Assembly: GCA_002438785.1 (NCBI GenBank) | Contig: DJQS01000006.1 | Coordinates: 1 to 42,374 of the forward strand | Reading direction: 5' to 3' | Origin: Caryophanales bacterium UBA6380 | GTDB taxonomy: Bacteria > Bacillota_I > Bacilli_A > RFN20 > CAG-826 | Length of the DNA: 42,374 bases | In this document: in pieces, positions 17,101 through 25,460 of the stretch | Numbering within the stretch: position 1 is the first letter of the stretch | How the letters are laid out: the number at the start of each line of letters is the position of its first letter | Translations under genes and position numbers: made by a program | The notes under the pieces: generated by a model | Told to the model about the DNA's origin: nothing | Databases searched by the model: none | The model's input: only the letters and a program-made list of their open reading frames with translations

Positions 17101-20013
17101 TTTAAATCTAGTGAATTTCTTAGTGAATACAATAGTTCGAATGATCGCGAAAAAAGGAAAATTATTAAAATTGCTTATAAGTCATTAAAAAAATTATTAA
17201 TTAACAAAAAAGAGTTCAAATTAAATAAAAAGAACGTTCTCGATGTTATAACAAATGCTAATATTTATTATGAAAATCTCGATTTTATAAATAAAAACTC
17301 AACTATTCTAATACATTTTTTAAAATTAAATATAAGTGAAATAAGTGAAAATTTAAATGAATATAAGGAAATATATTTAGACTCAATTAGCTTTTATAAA
17401 GAAATAAATGCTTTAGAATTATTAGATAATAGTAAATATAATTTCTTCAAAAAGGTAGAAGTAATTTACGATAATAAAGATGAATTTCTAATATACTCTT
17501 TTAATAAATTTAATGATTTGTTTAACAAACTAAAAATATTAGAATCAAGTATGAATGAAAGATATAAATTCGATATAAATTTATATAATAAAAAAGATGA
17601 ATATTTCAAATGTTATATAAATTTAATAAAACTTGAATTATCTAATTTAGATTATTTCGAAGATATTTTAATTTATAATAAAATTCTATCTAATTTAAAT
17701 AATCTTAAGTTTTCTACTGACTTCATTATAATGTATAGGCAAGGTATTTTATTAGAAGATGATCTTGTTAAATATTATGATTCTAGTTTATATAAACAGA
17801 TAATAATGCAATATTTTAAAGATGAGTATTTTTCAACATTTAATGGTTTATTATTTAATGATGCTATTGATGAATATAAAAAGATATTAAATAAGTATTC
17901 TTTGCTGGTTATAGAAGAAACTGCAAGTAGAATAAGCAGTCACTTTCCAGTTTCAAATGTTGATTATGCTCAATCAACCGATGTTTATAAACTTAATAAG
18001 TTAATTAAAAACGGTGGTTATAAAACTTCAATTAGAAATATGCTTGCTGATTTTGAAGGACTTATTAGGACACTTTGCCCTTGCTTTTTAATGTCGCCAT
18101 TAAGTGCTGCTCAATACTTAAAGATTGATTCGAAAAAATTTGATATTGTAATTTTTGATGAAGCAAGTCAAATACCAACATACGAGGCAATTGGTGCTAT
18201 TGCAAGAGGTAATAATTTAATTGTTGCTGGTGATCCAGAACAACTTCCACCAACAAATTTCTTTAAAAATAATAGTGATGATGATATGAGTTATGATAAT
18301 TATCAAAACTTAACTAATTATGAAGATTTAGAAAGTCTCCTTGATGATTGTCTTGCTTTAGGTATTAAAAGCAATCGTCTTTTGTGGCATTATCGCTCAA
18401 AGCATGAGTCATTAATTGCTTTTTCAAATAATTATTTTTATGATAATTCACTTTATACTTTTCCAAGTCCTACGAATAATATGTCAAATGTAAAATTTAA
18501 TTATATTCCATTAGGAGTCAATAATAACGGAGTTAATAAGGAAGTTGGGAGAGCCATTTTGAATGAAGTAAGTAAAAGATTCAAAGATAAAAATCTTCAA
18601 CATAAAACAATTGGAATTGTTACTTTTAATATTAAACAACAGGAATATATTTCTGATTTAATTAATGATTTCTTCGATTTAAATCCACAATATTCAATTA
18701 TTAATGAGAATAACCCTGATCAATTATTTGTTAAAAATTTAGAAAATGTTCAAGGTGATGAAAGAGATGTCATTCTTTTTTCTATTGGCTTTAGCAAAAA
18801 CAATAAAGGGAAATTAAATTTATTTTTTGGACCATTATCACTTGATAAAGGTGAAAGAAGACTTAATGTTGCAATAACACGCGCTCGAGAAGAAATGATA
18901 GTATTTTCTTCGATTAAATCCTCTGATATAAATTCAGACAAAGCTAAAAATTATGGTGCATTAGCACTTAAAAATTTTTTAAATTATGCTGAAAAAGGTT
19001 ATTCTACCTTGATAGCAACTAACTCGAATGTGATTAATCACAAATTTGGAGTTGAAAAATTTATTCAACAAGATTTACTTGAAAAAGGATATAGAAGTGA
19101 TATTGGTATTGGTGAATCTAAATTTAGAATAGATTTAGGGGTAAAAGATAATAGTAATAATTATATATTAGGTGTTATGTGCGATAGTGAATCATATAAT
19201 AATGCAAAAACCTGTCGCGATAGAAATGTTATACAAAATTCAATGTGTAATAAGCTTAATTGGAAAATTTATCATATTTGGACTATCGATTATTATAAAA
19301 ATCCAAAGAAAGTAATTAACGAACTAATAAACGTAATACAAAATATTGATCGAATTAAATTTAGTGATAATTCATTTAATATAAATAGGTCTAACTTAAA
19401 TTTTTCAAAAAAGGAGCAAAATTTTATTGATAATAGCCGTGCTTATTATAAATATCAAGCGACAAACGAGTATGATTATAAAAATCGTTATATAAATGAA
19501 ATTTACTATCATGAAGAACTCAAAAAGTTCTTACAAAATCTCATTAATAATGAAGGCCCTATATCATTAGATATAATCAAAGATCGATTTAAAGATTATA
19601 TTAATGTTAAAAAATGGGGTAATAATGTTGAAAATTTATTCATTATTAATTTTAGAGGAATTGAAGCAAAAATATCAAAAACTCTAGAAAAAGAATTTTA
19701 TTGGCCAATTGATGTACCTAATTTTAAAATTGAATATTATCGAAAATCTTCTTATTTAGAAAGATCCTTAGAAAATATTCCTATTGAAGAATTCAAAGTA
19801 GTGATAAATGATATTTTAATGATTCAAAATGATTTGTCATTTGACGATTTAATTAGACTTATTGCTATAAAATTTGGTTATTCAAAAATTACTGATTCAA
19901 CGTACTCTTTTTTAAGTAAAATAATTAATGAAGCAATAAATAGAAATAATGACAAAATTGATGATTATATTAATAGTAAAGATAATCTTAAGCACGTTAC
20001 TATCAAATATTAA
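14194..20013 (+). CDS. DUF4011-type superfamily 1 helicase-nuclease
   Basis: A 1,939-residue multidomain protein of the COG1112/DUF4011 type. Order: a DUF4011-like N-terminus with a transglutaminase-like Cys/His module (KGTCLDLSILYCACLE, ~235-250, and NSHAYAGCF, ~264); a beta-rich region to ~650; Walker A LDGPPGTGKSQT (~686-698); a ~550-residue helical Lys/Asn-rich insert; Walker B IVIFDEASQIPTYEA (~1315-1330) and GDPEQLPPT; helicase motifs VQGDERDVILFS (~1518) and RRLNVAITRARE (~1553); a PD-(D/E)XK-like (Vsr/MTES_1575) nuclease (FRIDLGV...GVMCDSESY, ~1640-1665, then WKIYHIWTIDYYKNP); and a DUF3320-like tail. AAGGAG lies 5 bases before the ATG. Related COG1112 helicases occur in antiviral systems such as Mokosh; a role for this one is not shown. 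Confidence 0.88.
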   Translation: MEKKIANDLFLINLKCKESYDFILYQTSLTFKRINKSNKNNVFSLIEELKITNISLNEYSNLILHIESNINFIKFNDTFIEFLNPDQNIFIDELDPIIDFEKLYDITELINIVLTMSLTNGDQILIKDNIICQLFSFLQSEYTYKFPELLSCFITPNDCYIDKLEPLFLNELEKINGEKKFIGYQNTKSSYIIAEMMAIFNALNNYKIAYSNPPASFEKFQKIRIPQCVLNMHKGTCLDLSILYCACLENIGLHPILIITNSHAYAGCFLNEDDSFVDKISDDASNIYNNSTFGNNNLCLVECTQFTIDKYADFNLAVKTASELTKDNVNFFKAIDVFSCHKSFYKAIPTPSIDNKIEFNLLTEGKNEKLEITDLNKADIILKPSKEENKFTYWERKLLDLNGKNKLINLKFNNSLLQVATSDYKSLLKHLSEKTNFKVLLNQEFQKNSDTLYFAFNGDENKRIIEDSLSKGILKVYSTEKDYKKTIKKSLDSVEETGANPLYVTIGLIRYNFDNSKKIYYAPLLLIPIRGKIKKSNNLFEIELDIDNAFLNITLFEFLKLNANIDFSELSGTIDNGDLNKLSLVFNTIRTKSTKECQIVVDENATFIGNFSFGNFILWDDIKNRKSQLMENNVINSLVNGTNFYSNNQQCINDDSYIPSDIAIPLSADSSQIKAIIEASLGETFVLDGPPGTGKSQTIVNMIVNALYHGKTVLFVAEKMAALEVVYKRIKEIGLDKFVLELHSNKATKRSVLSQLEEAKNFEQSRSPEEFKLIADKLLNKKSELNLFINKMHENKYFASLYDSILKYEEVKEYADKINVTEEFILSLDKNKDEEVRANLKKLIILYNDKGPFIDNPFYVFKLEKMSNNTKDELNIELINLLDLLTKISYTFDELNNKLDFEIIYDRKKIETINKILNIVFKKKIIFNITESENAIKFHDLNLKIFSLLDENNEIYNTYLSHFINRLEMFKSSEFLSEYNSSNDREKRKIIKIAYKSLKKLLINKKEFKLNKKNVLDVITNANIYYENLDFINKNSTILIHFLKLNISEISENLNEYKEIYLDSISFYKEINALELLDNSKYNFFKKVEVIYDNKDEFLIYSFNKFNDLFNKLKILESSMNERYKFDINLYNKKDEYFKCYINLIKLELSNLDYFEDILIYNKILSNLNNLKFSTDFIIMYRQGILLEDDLVKYYDSSLYKQIIMQYFKDEYFSTFNGLLFNDAIDEYKKILNKYSLLVIEETASRISSHFPVSNVDYAQSTDVYKLNKLIKNGGYKTSIRNMLADFEGLIRTLCPCFLMSPLSAAQYLKIDSKKFDIVIFDEASQIPTYEAIGAIARGNNLIVAGDPEQLPPTNFFKNNSDDDMSYDNYQNLTNYEDLESLLDDCLALGIKSNRLLWHYRSKHESLIAFSNNYFYDNSLYTFPSPTNNMSNVKFNYIPLGVNNNGVNKEVGRAILNEVSKRFKDKNLQHKTIGIVTFNIKQQEYISDLINDFFDLNPQYSIINENNPDQLFVKNLENVQGDERDVILFSIGFSKNNKGKLNLFFGPLSLDKGERRLNVAITRAREEMIVFSSIKSSDINSDKAKNYGALALKNFLNYAEKGYSTLIATNSNVINHKFGVEKFIQQDLLEKGYRSDIGIGESKFRIDLGVKDNSNNYILGVMCDSESYNNAKTCRDRNVIQNSMCNKLNWKIYHIWTIDYYKNPKKVINELINVIQNIDRIKFSDNSFNINRSNLNFSKKEQNFIDNSRAYYKYQATNEYDYKNRYINEIYYHEELKKFLQNLINNEGPISLDIIKDRFKDYINVKKWGNNVENLFIINFRGIEAKISKTLEKEFYWPIDVPNFKIEYYRKSSYLERSLENIPIEEFKVVINDILMIQNDLSFDDLIRLIAIKFGYSKITDSTYSFLSKIINEAINRNNDKIDDYINSKDNLKHVTIKY

Positions 20014-20026
20014 TCATTCTTCTTTA

Positions 20027-20054
20027 TTGATAATTTATTATTTTTTGATAAAAT
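20027..20054 (+). promoter_or_regulatory. Promoter of the ileS operon
   Basis: TTGATA (20027-20032), a 16-bp spacer and TAAAAT (20049-20054) preceded by TGA (extended -10). The start would be near 20061, just where the T-box leader begins. It lies only 14 bases after the helicase-nuclease stop, and no terminator is visible in between. Confidence 0.6.
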
Positions 20055-20060
20055 AATTTT

Positions 20061-20240
20061 ACGAAGACAAGTTCATTAAGAAAACTAATTTTAGAGAATG
20101 TAATGTTTGGTGAAAATTACTAATTAGTTCTAAGTGAATATCACTTCATGATTTTTATAACTAATGAGTGATAGTAATTTTACTATAACTAAGGTGGTAC
20201 CACGTTGATTGCGTCCTTAGATTAATCTAAGGATTTTTTA
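20061..20240 (+). promoter_or_regulatory. T-box leader, tRNA-Ile responsive
   Basis: The T-box sequence AAGGTGGTACCACG lies at 20191-20204. Stem I carries the conserved AGAGAATG...GGTG elements and GTGAATATCACTT, in which ATC (20140-20142) is the Ile specifier followed by A. The terminator is unmistakable: the perfect 20-base palindrome TCCTTAGATTAATCTAAGGA (20214-20233) followed by TTTTTT. Its CCTTAG can also pair with ACTAAGG of the T-box to form the antiterminator. Confidence 0.93.
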
Positions 20241-20254
20241 TTTAGGAGTAATAT

Positions 20255-23008
20255 ATGGAAATTAAAAATAGTTTATTAATGCCAAAAACCAATTTTGAAA
20301 TGAGGGGTAATTTAGCAAATAAAGAACCTAAAATTATTGAAAAATGGGACAAACAAAATGTTTATGGAAAGATGAATGATCGTAAAAATATTAACGAATT
20401 CGTTCTCCATGATGGTCCACCTTACGCTAATGGTAATATTCATTGTGGACATATGCTTAATCGTATTTTAAAAGATTTCGTTATTCGATTAAAAAATATG
20501 GAAGGTTATAATACACCATTTATTTTTGGTTGGGATACTCATGGTTTACCTATTGAAAATATGGTAACAAAAAGTGGTATCAATCGTAAAACTACACCAA
20601 TTGTTGAATTTAGAAAAAAGTGTGAAGAATATGCATTAAAACAAGTCGCAAACCAAAAAATGCAAATAAAAAGATTAGGAGTTTTAGGCGATTATAATAA
20701 TCCATATTTAACTCTTAATAAAGAATATGAAGCTAGTGAAATTCATTGCTTTAGTGAGATGGCCTTGAAAGGATTAATTTATAAAGGACTAAAACCTGTA
20801 TATTGGTCACCATCAAGTGAATCGGCCTTAGCTGAAGCAGAAATTGAATATCAAGACGTAAAAGCATATACCATTTATGTAGCTTTTAATGTCAAAGATG
20901 GAAAAGGATTAATTCCTAATGATGCAAGATTTTTAATATGGACTACTACCCCTTGGACACTTCCTGCTAATTTAGCAATTTGTGCTCATCCTGATTTTAT
21001 TTATGGATTATATGATACAAATTATGGTAAGTTAGTTTTTTTGACAGATTTAGAAAATGAGTTAAGAAAAACTTTAGGATTAACGAAATGTATTTTATTA
21101 AAACAATTCAAAGGCAATGAACTTGATGGATTGAAAGCAAAGCATCCTTTTTATGATCGTGAATCACTAGTAATTAACGGAGACTACGTTACTAAAGACA
21201 GTGGAACTGGTTTAGTTCATATTGCTCCAGGTCATGGTGAAGATGATTTCAATGTATGCTTAAAATACGGAATTAAGCCTTATTGTCCTGTTGATAGTCA
21301 TGGTTATCTAACAAGTGATACTGGTGAGCGACTTGCTGGAAAATTTTATGAAGATGCTAATTTAGAAGTTATAAAAATATTAGAAGAAAATGGTGCATTA
21401 ATAAAAGAAGAAGATATTATTCATAGCTATCCTCATGATTGGAGAACTCATAAGCCAGTTATCTTTAGAGCTACTCCACAATGGTTTTGTTCAATTTCAC
21501 CTATTCGTGATGATATTATAAAACAAATTCATAACACAAAATGGTCACCAAAATGGGGTGAAACTAGAATGGTCAATATGATAAAAGATCGTGCTGATTG
21601 GTGTATTTCTCGTCAAAGAGCTTGGGGTGTTCCAATTCCAATTATTTATTGTGAGGATGGTACTCCAATTATTGATAAAAATGTTTTCGCTCATATTGAA
21701 AAGCTTATAAAGGACAATGGAAGTTCTATTTGGTATGAACTTAATGAAAAGGATTTATTACCAAAAGGCTACACTAATTCTCATTCACCTAATAATATTT
21801 TTAAAAAAGAAAAAGATATTATGGATGTATGGTTTGATAGTGGTAGTAGTTTTAATGGCGTTTTAAAAGATCGAAATTTAAAATATCCCGCTGACTTATA
21901 TTTAGAAGGCAGCGATCAATACAGAGGTTGGTTTAATAGTTCCTTAATCATTAGCGTTGCCCTTAATGGTATTGCTCCTTATAAAGAAGTTGTAAGTCAT
22001 GGATTTGTTATGGATGAGCACTGGGAGAAAATGTCAAAATCGAAAGGTAATGGCATTGATCCTCTTAAAATTGCCTCTACTTATGGTAGTGATATTTTAA
22101 GACTTTGGACAAGTTTAATTGATTACCAACAAGATGCTCGTATTAGTGAATCAATCATTAAACAAAATACTGAAATATATAGAAAAATTCGTAATACTTT
22201 CAAATTTATGCTTGGTAATTTATCTAATGGGACATTAGAAGACACATTTAAAAAAGAAGATATTCAAGACGAATTAGAAGTCGTTGATAATTTTATTTTA
22301 GCTAAACTTGAAAATACAAAAAACAAAGTCATTAAATTTATGAACGATTATAATTTTATTAGTGCAATGAGCGAATTAACCAAATTCATTAGCGATGATT
22401 TAAGTAGTTTTTATTTAGATATAACAAAAGATATCTTATATTGCAATGAAAAAGAAAGTAAACGTAGACTTCAAGTACAAACTGTACTAAATGAATGTAC
22501 ATTTACTTTGATGCGTTTATTCAATCCAATTTTGCCTTTTACTATGGATGAAGTAAATGATAATTATCCACTAAAATTTGAAGAAAATGTTCAACTTTAT
22601 AAATATCCTGAAATTTCGTATGAATTTAATACTAATTTATTAAATGATTATGATTTAATTAAAAAATTAAGAGATGATGTTTTAAAATCATTAGAAGAAG
22701 CTCGTAAATCTGAGATTATTGGCTCAAGTCAAGAAGCCACTGTTGTTTTGGAAATAAAAGACTTACGTTTAAAAGAAATTTTAGAAGATATTGATGAAGA
22801 TGAGCTTGAGAGACTATTTATTGTATCAAAAGTAGTATTTAAAGATGAAATTAAAGATGGATTAGAATTAAAAGTAAGTAATGTTTTTGTTAAGAAAAAT
22901 GATGGTATTAAATGTGATCGTTGTTGGAATTACAAAAATAATGATGAAATTACTGAAGTTGATGGTGTACATTTATGTCCAAGATGTTTAAAAGCAATGA
23001 AAAAATAA
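20255..23008 (+). CDS. ileS: Isoleucyl-tRNA synthetase
   Basis: Class I synthetase (917 residues) that charges tRNA-Ile. The HIGH motif is HCGH at residues 63-66 after DGPPYANGNI. The CP1 editing domain includes WTTTPWTLPANLAI and the GTGLVHIAPGHGEDDF segment. DWCISRQRAWGVPIP and the KMSKS motif (592-596) complete the catalytic domain. The C-terminal zinc-binding part has CDRCWNY and CPRCLKAM, typical of the bacterial type. AGGAG lies 7-8 bases before the ATG. Control is by the T-box just upstream; lspA follows in the same operon. Confidence 0.98.
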   Translation: MEIKNSLLMPKTNFEMRGNLANKEPKIIEKWDKQNVYGKMNDRKNINEFVLHDGPPYANGNIHCGHMLNRILKDFVIRLKNMEGYNTPFIFGWDTHGLPIENMVTKSGINRKTTPIVEFRKKCEEYALKQVANQKMQIKRLGVLGDYNNPYLTLNKEYEASEIHCFSEMALKGLIYKGLKPVYWSPSSESALAEAEIEYQDVKAYTIYVAFNVKDGKGLIPNDARFLIWTTTPWTLPANLAICAHPDFIYGLYDTNYGKLVFLTDLENELRKTLGLTKCILLKQFKGNELDGLKAKHPFYDRESLVINGDYVTKDSGTGLVHIAPGHGEDDFNVCLKYGIKPYCPVDSHGYLTSDTGERLAGKFYEDANLEVIKILEENGALIKEEDIIHSYPHDWRTHKPVIFRATPQWFCSISPIRDDIIKQIHNTKWSPKWGETRMVNMIKDRADWCISRQRAWGVPIPIIYCEDGTPIIDKNVFAHIEKLIKDNGSSIWYELNEKDLLPKGYTNSHSPNNIFKKEKDIMDVWFDSGSSFNGVLKDRNLKYPADLYLEGSDQYRGWFNSSLIISVALNGIAPYKEVVSHGFVMDEHWEKMSKSKGNGIDPLKIASTYGSDILRLWTSLIDYQQDARISESIIKQNTEIYRKIRNTFKFMLGNLSNGTLEDTFKKEDIQDELEVVDNFILAKLENTKNKVIKFMNDYNFISAMSELTKFISDDLSSFYLDITKDILYCNEKESKRRLQVQTVLNECTFTLMRLFNPILPFTMDEVNDNYPLKFEENVQLYKYPEISYEFNTNLLNDYDLIKKLRDDVLKSLEEARKSEIIGSSQEATVVLEIKDLRLKEILEDIDEDELERLFIVSKVVFKDEIKDGLELKVSNVFVKKNDGIKCDRCWNYKNNDEITEVDGVHLCPRCLKAMKK

Positions 23009-23025
23009 ATAATTTTAAGGAAAAA

Positions 23026-23604
23026 GTGAAATATCTTTTTAAAAATCCTAAAATTTTGTTTAAGGAGTTTTTCTTTTCTTTTATTTGGCTTTCAATAATC
23101 TTAATTTTAATTGATGTTATAACTAAAGTTTGCGCTGAAAATTATTTATCAGTTGAAGAATCAATTATAATTATTCCACATTTATTGAAATTCACATTAA
23201 CCTATAATAATGGAGCTGCTTGGGGAATGGGTGGTGATGCAACTTGGAGTCGAATACTTTTAGCTTTAATTTCTTGGGCTGTTGCGATATTTATAATATT
23301 TTTTATTATTTTTAAATATGATAAGTTAAATAGATTTTTAAAGGCCACTATGATGATAATTTTAGCAGGAGATGTTGGAAATTTAATCGATAGAACATTT
23401 TTTTATGAGCGTGGTGTAATTGATTTTATGGACATTACTCCATTAATCAAGGGTTTTGGAATTTTTAATTTTGCTGATAGCTGTTTGGTTATAGGCATTT
23501 TAATGCTTATTATTTATTATATAATAGATTATTTTAAAGAAATAAAAGAAGAAAAAAACAATAAAGAAATTGTTAACAAAAATAACGATGATAGTAAAAA
23601 ATAA
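23026..23604 (+). CDS. lspA: Lipoprotein signal peptidase (signal peptidase II)
   Basis: Inner-membrane aspartyl protease that removes signal peptides from diacylated prolipoproteins. Four membrane segments are visible. Conserved boxes: LIDVITKV, LTYNNGAAWGM (the usual NxGAAFG), DVGNLIDR and VIDFMDI (first catalytic Asp region), and FNFADSCLVIG (second catalytic Asp). I chose the GTG at 23026, which has AAGG 5 bases upstream and lies just after ileS. An in-frame ATG at 22975 would add 17 residues inside ileS with no Shine-Dalgarno sequence. The charged C-terminal tail is Lys/Asn/Glu-rich and overlaps rluD. Its presence implies lipoproteins are made. Confidence 0.93.
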   Translation: MKYLFKNPKILFKEFFFSFIWLSIILILIDVITKVCAENYLSVEESIIIIPHLLKFTLTYNNGAAWGMGGDATWSRILLALISWAVAIFIIFFIIFKYDKLNRFLKATMMIILAGDVGNLIDRTFFYERGVIDFMDITPLIKGFGIFNFADSCLVIGILMLIIYYIIDYFKEIKEEKNNKEIVNKNNDDSKK

Positions 23605-24502
23605 GTATATAATTAGTAATAATTTAGTAGGTTTAAGAATAGACAAGGCTCTTACTATTTTGGATAATAATTGCAGTAGGGTTTATTATTCTAATTTAAT
23701 TAAAAATAATTTTGTATTAGTTAATGGTAAAAGCGTTTCTCCTTCGTATAAAGTTCAGCTTTCTGATGAAATAATAATTTATCAAAAAGATGAAGTAATT
23801 GATGATTCGATAAAGCCATATAAACTTAATTTAGATATTATTTTTGAAGATAAAGACATTATAATTATTAATAAGCCGCAAGGACTAGTAGTGCATCCAG
23901 GTGATGGCCATCATGATGATACACTTGTTAATGCGTTAATTTATAATAAGAAACAACTTTCGACAATAAATGGCTTAAATCGAGTTGGTATTGTGCATAG
24001 AATTGATAAAGACACTAGTGGTTTACTTCTAGTTTGTAAAAATGATTCCGCTCATAATTTTATAGCAGAACAACTTAAAAATCACACAATGCATCGCGAG
24101 TATATTGCATTAGTAACTGGAGTTATTCCTAATGATAAAGGTAAAATTATTGCTCCATTATCTAGGAGTAAAGAGAATAGGATGAAATATGAGGTTAATT
24201 CCTTTGAGGGAAAGGAAGCAATAACTCATTTTAAAGTTTTGAAGAGGTATGAAAAATATACATTAATTGAATGTCAATTGGAAACAGGACGAACTCATCA
24301 AATTAGAGTTCATATGGAATATATCCATCATCCTATTGTTGGTGATCCTCTTTATGGGCATAACAATTGCTCATTATATAATAAAGGGCAATTGTTACAT
24401 GCTTATAAGTTAACTTTCATACATCCAAGAACAAAGAAAGAAATGACTTTTGAAGCGCCACTTCCTCAATATTTTGTAGATATTCTTGAAAAATTAAAAT
24501 AG
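23588..24502 (+). CDS. RluD-family 23S rRNA pseudouridine synthase (YlyB-like)
   Basis: About 304 residues: an N-terminal S4 RNA-binding domain (LVGLRIDKALT...FVLVNGKSV), then the RluA/RluC/RluD catalytic domain with GIVHRIDKDTSGLLLV, which holds the catalytic aspartate, plus LETGRTHQIRVH. It isomerises uridines in 23S rRNA. Position after lspA matches ylyB of Bacillus. I used the ATG at 23588; a TTG at 23570 is in frame but neither has a clear Shine-Dalgarno sequence. It overlaps the end of lspA by 17 bases and meets rnhC tail to tail with a 9-base overlap. Confidence 0.93.
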   Translation: MIVKNKYIISNNLVGLRIDKALTILDNNCSRVYYSNLIKNNFVLVNGKSVSPSYKVQLSDEIIIYQKDEVIDDSIKPYKLNLDIIFEDKDIIIINKPQGLVVHPGDGHHDDTLVNALIYNKKQLSTINGLNRVGIVHRIDKDTSGLLLVCKNDSAHNFIAEQLKNHTMHREYIALVTGVIPNDKGKIIAPLSRSKENRMKYEVNSFEGKEAITHFKVLKRYEKYTLIECQLETGRTHQIRVHMEYIHHPIVGDPLYGHNNCSLYNKGQLLHAYKLTFIHPRTKKEMTFEAPLPQYFVDILEKLK

Positions 24503-25414
24503 GTGCAACTCTTTTAAATCTTGAAAATTTCTAAAATTGTTTTTAGAAATTTTTTTAAACTCATCAAAACCAAATTTTTTTATAAATTTTATTGAAAATT
24601 CATCAACAGCTTTACCAGCACCAAGAGGAAATTCCATACCATACTTTTTACTTAACCTATCAATTTCTTTTAAAAAGAAATATCGTGCTACACAACTAGC
24701 TAAAGCAACGCTTGGATAATACGTTTCACCTTTTTCTTTAAATATTATATTTTTTAATATATATTTACTACCTTTTAAATATTCATAATATTGATTTTCG
24801 GAGCAGAATTGATCGACGTATATATTTTTTGCTTGTGGATATTTCTTATATAGTTTAGCTAGAACAAAATTATGTAGAATACTTTTTATTCTATTGGCAT
24901 TATACCCTTTTAAAATAGCATTATTATAATTTTCGTTAGGTAAAATTTTAATTTCATATTTGATTTTATTTAGTATTAATGGTATGTTTTCAATTATTTT
25001 TTTATCGTTAAGCTTTTTACTATCTTCAATCCCGTATTTTTTAATGAGCTCGATTGTTTCATTATCGCAAAAAGATGAACATACCACTATCGGCCCTAAA
25101 AAATCGCCTGTTCCAACTTCATCACTACCAATTTGTAAATCGATATCAATAAACTTTAAAGATTCTTTAGTTTTTTTAATTTTCTGTTTTATTATTAAAT
25201 CTTTGTTAAAATACTTATCAATAATGTTTGAATAATTTTGACCTTGTATAGTTACTTTAAATGTATCATTTTTTTGATTATTGTAAACTGTTATAATGTT
25301 ATCTGGAGTCTTAATTGTAAACAAAATATATCCGACATTTCTAGTTGTTATATAGCTAGAAAAATCTTTTTCTAAACGAGAAATTTGTTCTTTATTTGAT
25401 TTGATTGTTATCAT
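24494..25414 (-). CDS. rnhC: Ribonuclease HIII
   Basis: Removes RNA from RNA-DNA hybrids in the cytoplasm. The 306 residues fit RNase HIII rather than HII: a TBP-like N-terminal substrate-binding domain (residues ~1-85) precedes the catalytic domain. The signature GSDEVGTGDFLGP has the catalytic D98 and E99, followed by IEDSKKL, IYVDQFCSEN (third acidic residue) and SVALASCVARY. The ATG lies 6 bases after a -10 box on the minus strand, with no Shine-Dalgarno sequence. It is divergent from mutS2 and overlaps the end of rluD. Confidence 0.96.
   Translation of the reverse strand: MITIKSNKEQISRLEKDFSSYITTRNVGYILFTIKTPDNIITVYNNQKNDTFKVTIQGQNYSNIIDKYFNKDLIIKQKIKKTKESLKFIDIDLQIGSDEVGTGDFLGPIVVCSSFCDNETIELIKKYGIEDSKKLNDKKIIENIPLILNKIKYEIKILPNENYNNAILKGYNANRIKSILHNFVLAKLYKKYPQAKNIYVDQFCSENQYYEYLKGSKYILKNIIFKEKGETYYPSVALASCVARYFFLKEIDRLSKKYGMEFPLGAGKAVDEFSIKFIKKFGFDEFKKISKNNFRNFQDLKELHLF
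24524..24556 (+). terminator. Hairpin inside rnhC 3' end, likely rluD terminator
   Basis: AAAATTTCTAAAA and TTTTAGAAATTTT form a perfect 13-bp inverted repeat around TTGT, continued by TTT. It begins 22 bases after the rluD stop and lies entirely within the last rnhC codons. The stem is nearly all A-T, so its strength is uncertain. Confidence 0.5.
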
Positions 25415-25420
25415 TGCTTT

Positions 25421-25453
25421 ATATTAACATAAAATTAAATTTTATGCTAATAT
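25421..25453. promoter_or_regulatory. Face-to-face mirrored promoters of rnhC and mutS2
   Basis: A near-perfect inverted repeat (TATATTAACATAAAA and TTTTATGCTAATATA arms) carries one promoter per strand. Plus strand: TTAACA (25424-25429), 18 bp, TAATAT (25448-25453). Minus strand: TTAGCA (25450-25445), 18 bp, TAATAT (25426-25421). The -35 of each overlaps the -10 of the other. The -10 boxes are 6 bases (rnhC) and 7 bases (mutS2) from the ATGs, so both mRNAs are predicted leaderless. Confidence 0.65.
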
Positions 25454-25460
25454 AGATACT

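Noticed and set aside
9268..20013. Calling the helicase block a known named defence system (DISARM, Mokosh).
   Set aside because: The DISARM genes for DUF1998, PLD and methylase are missing, and there is no PLD domain as in Mokosh. Only helicase-family resemblance is present.
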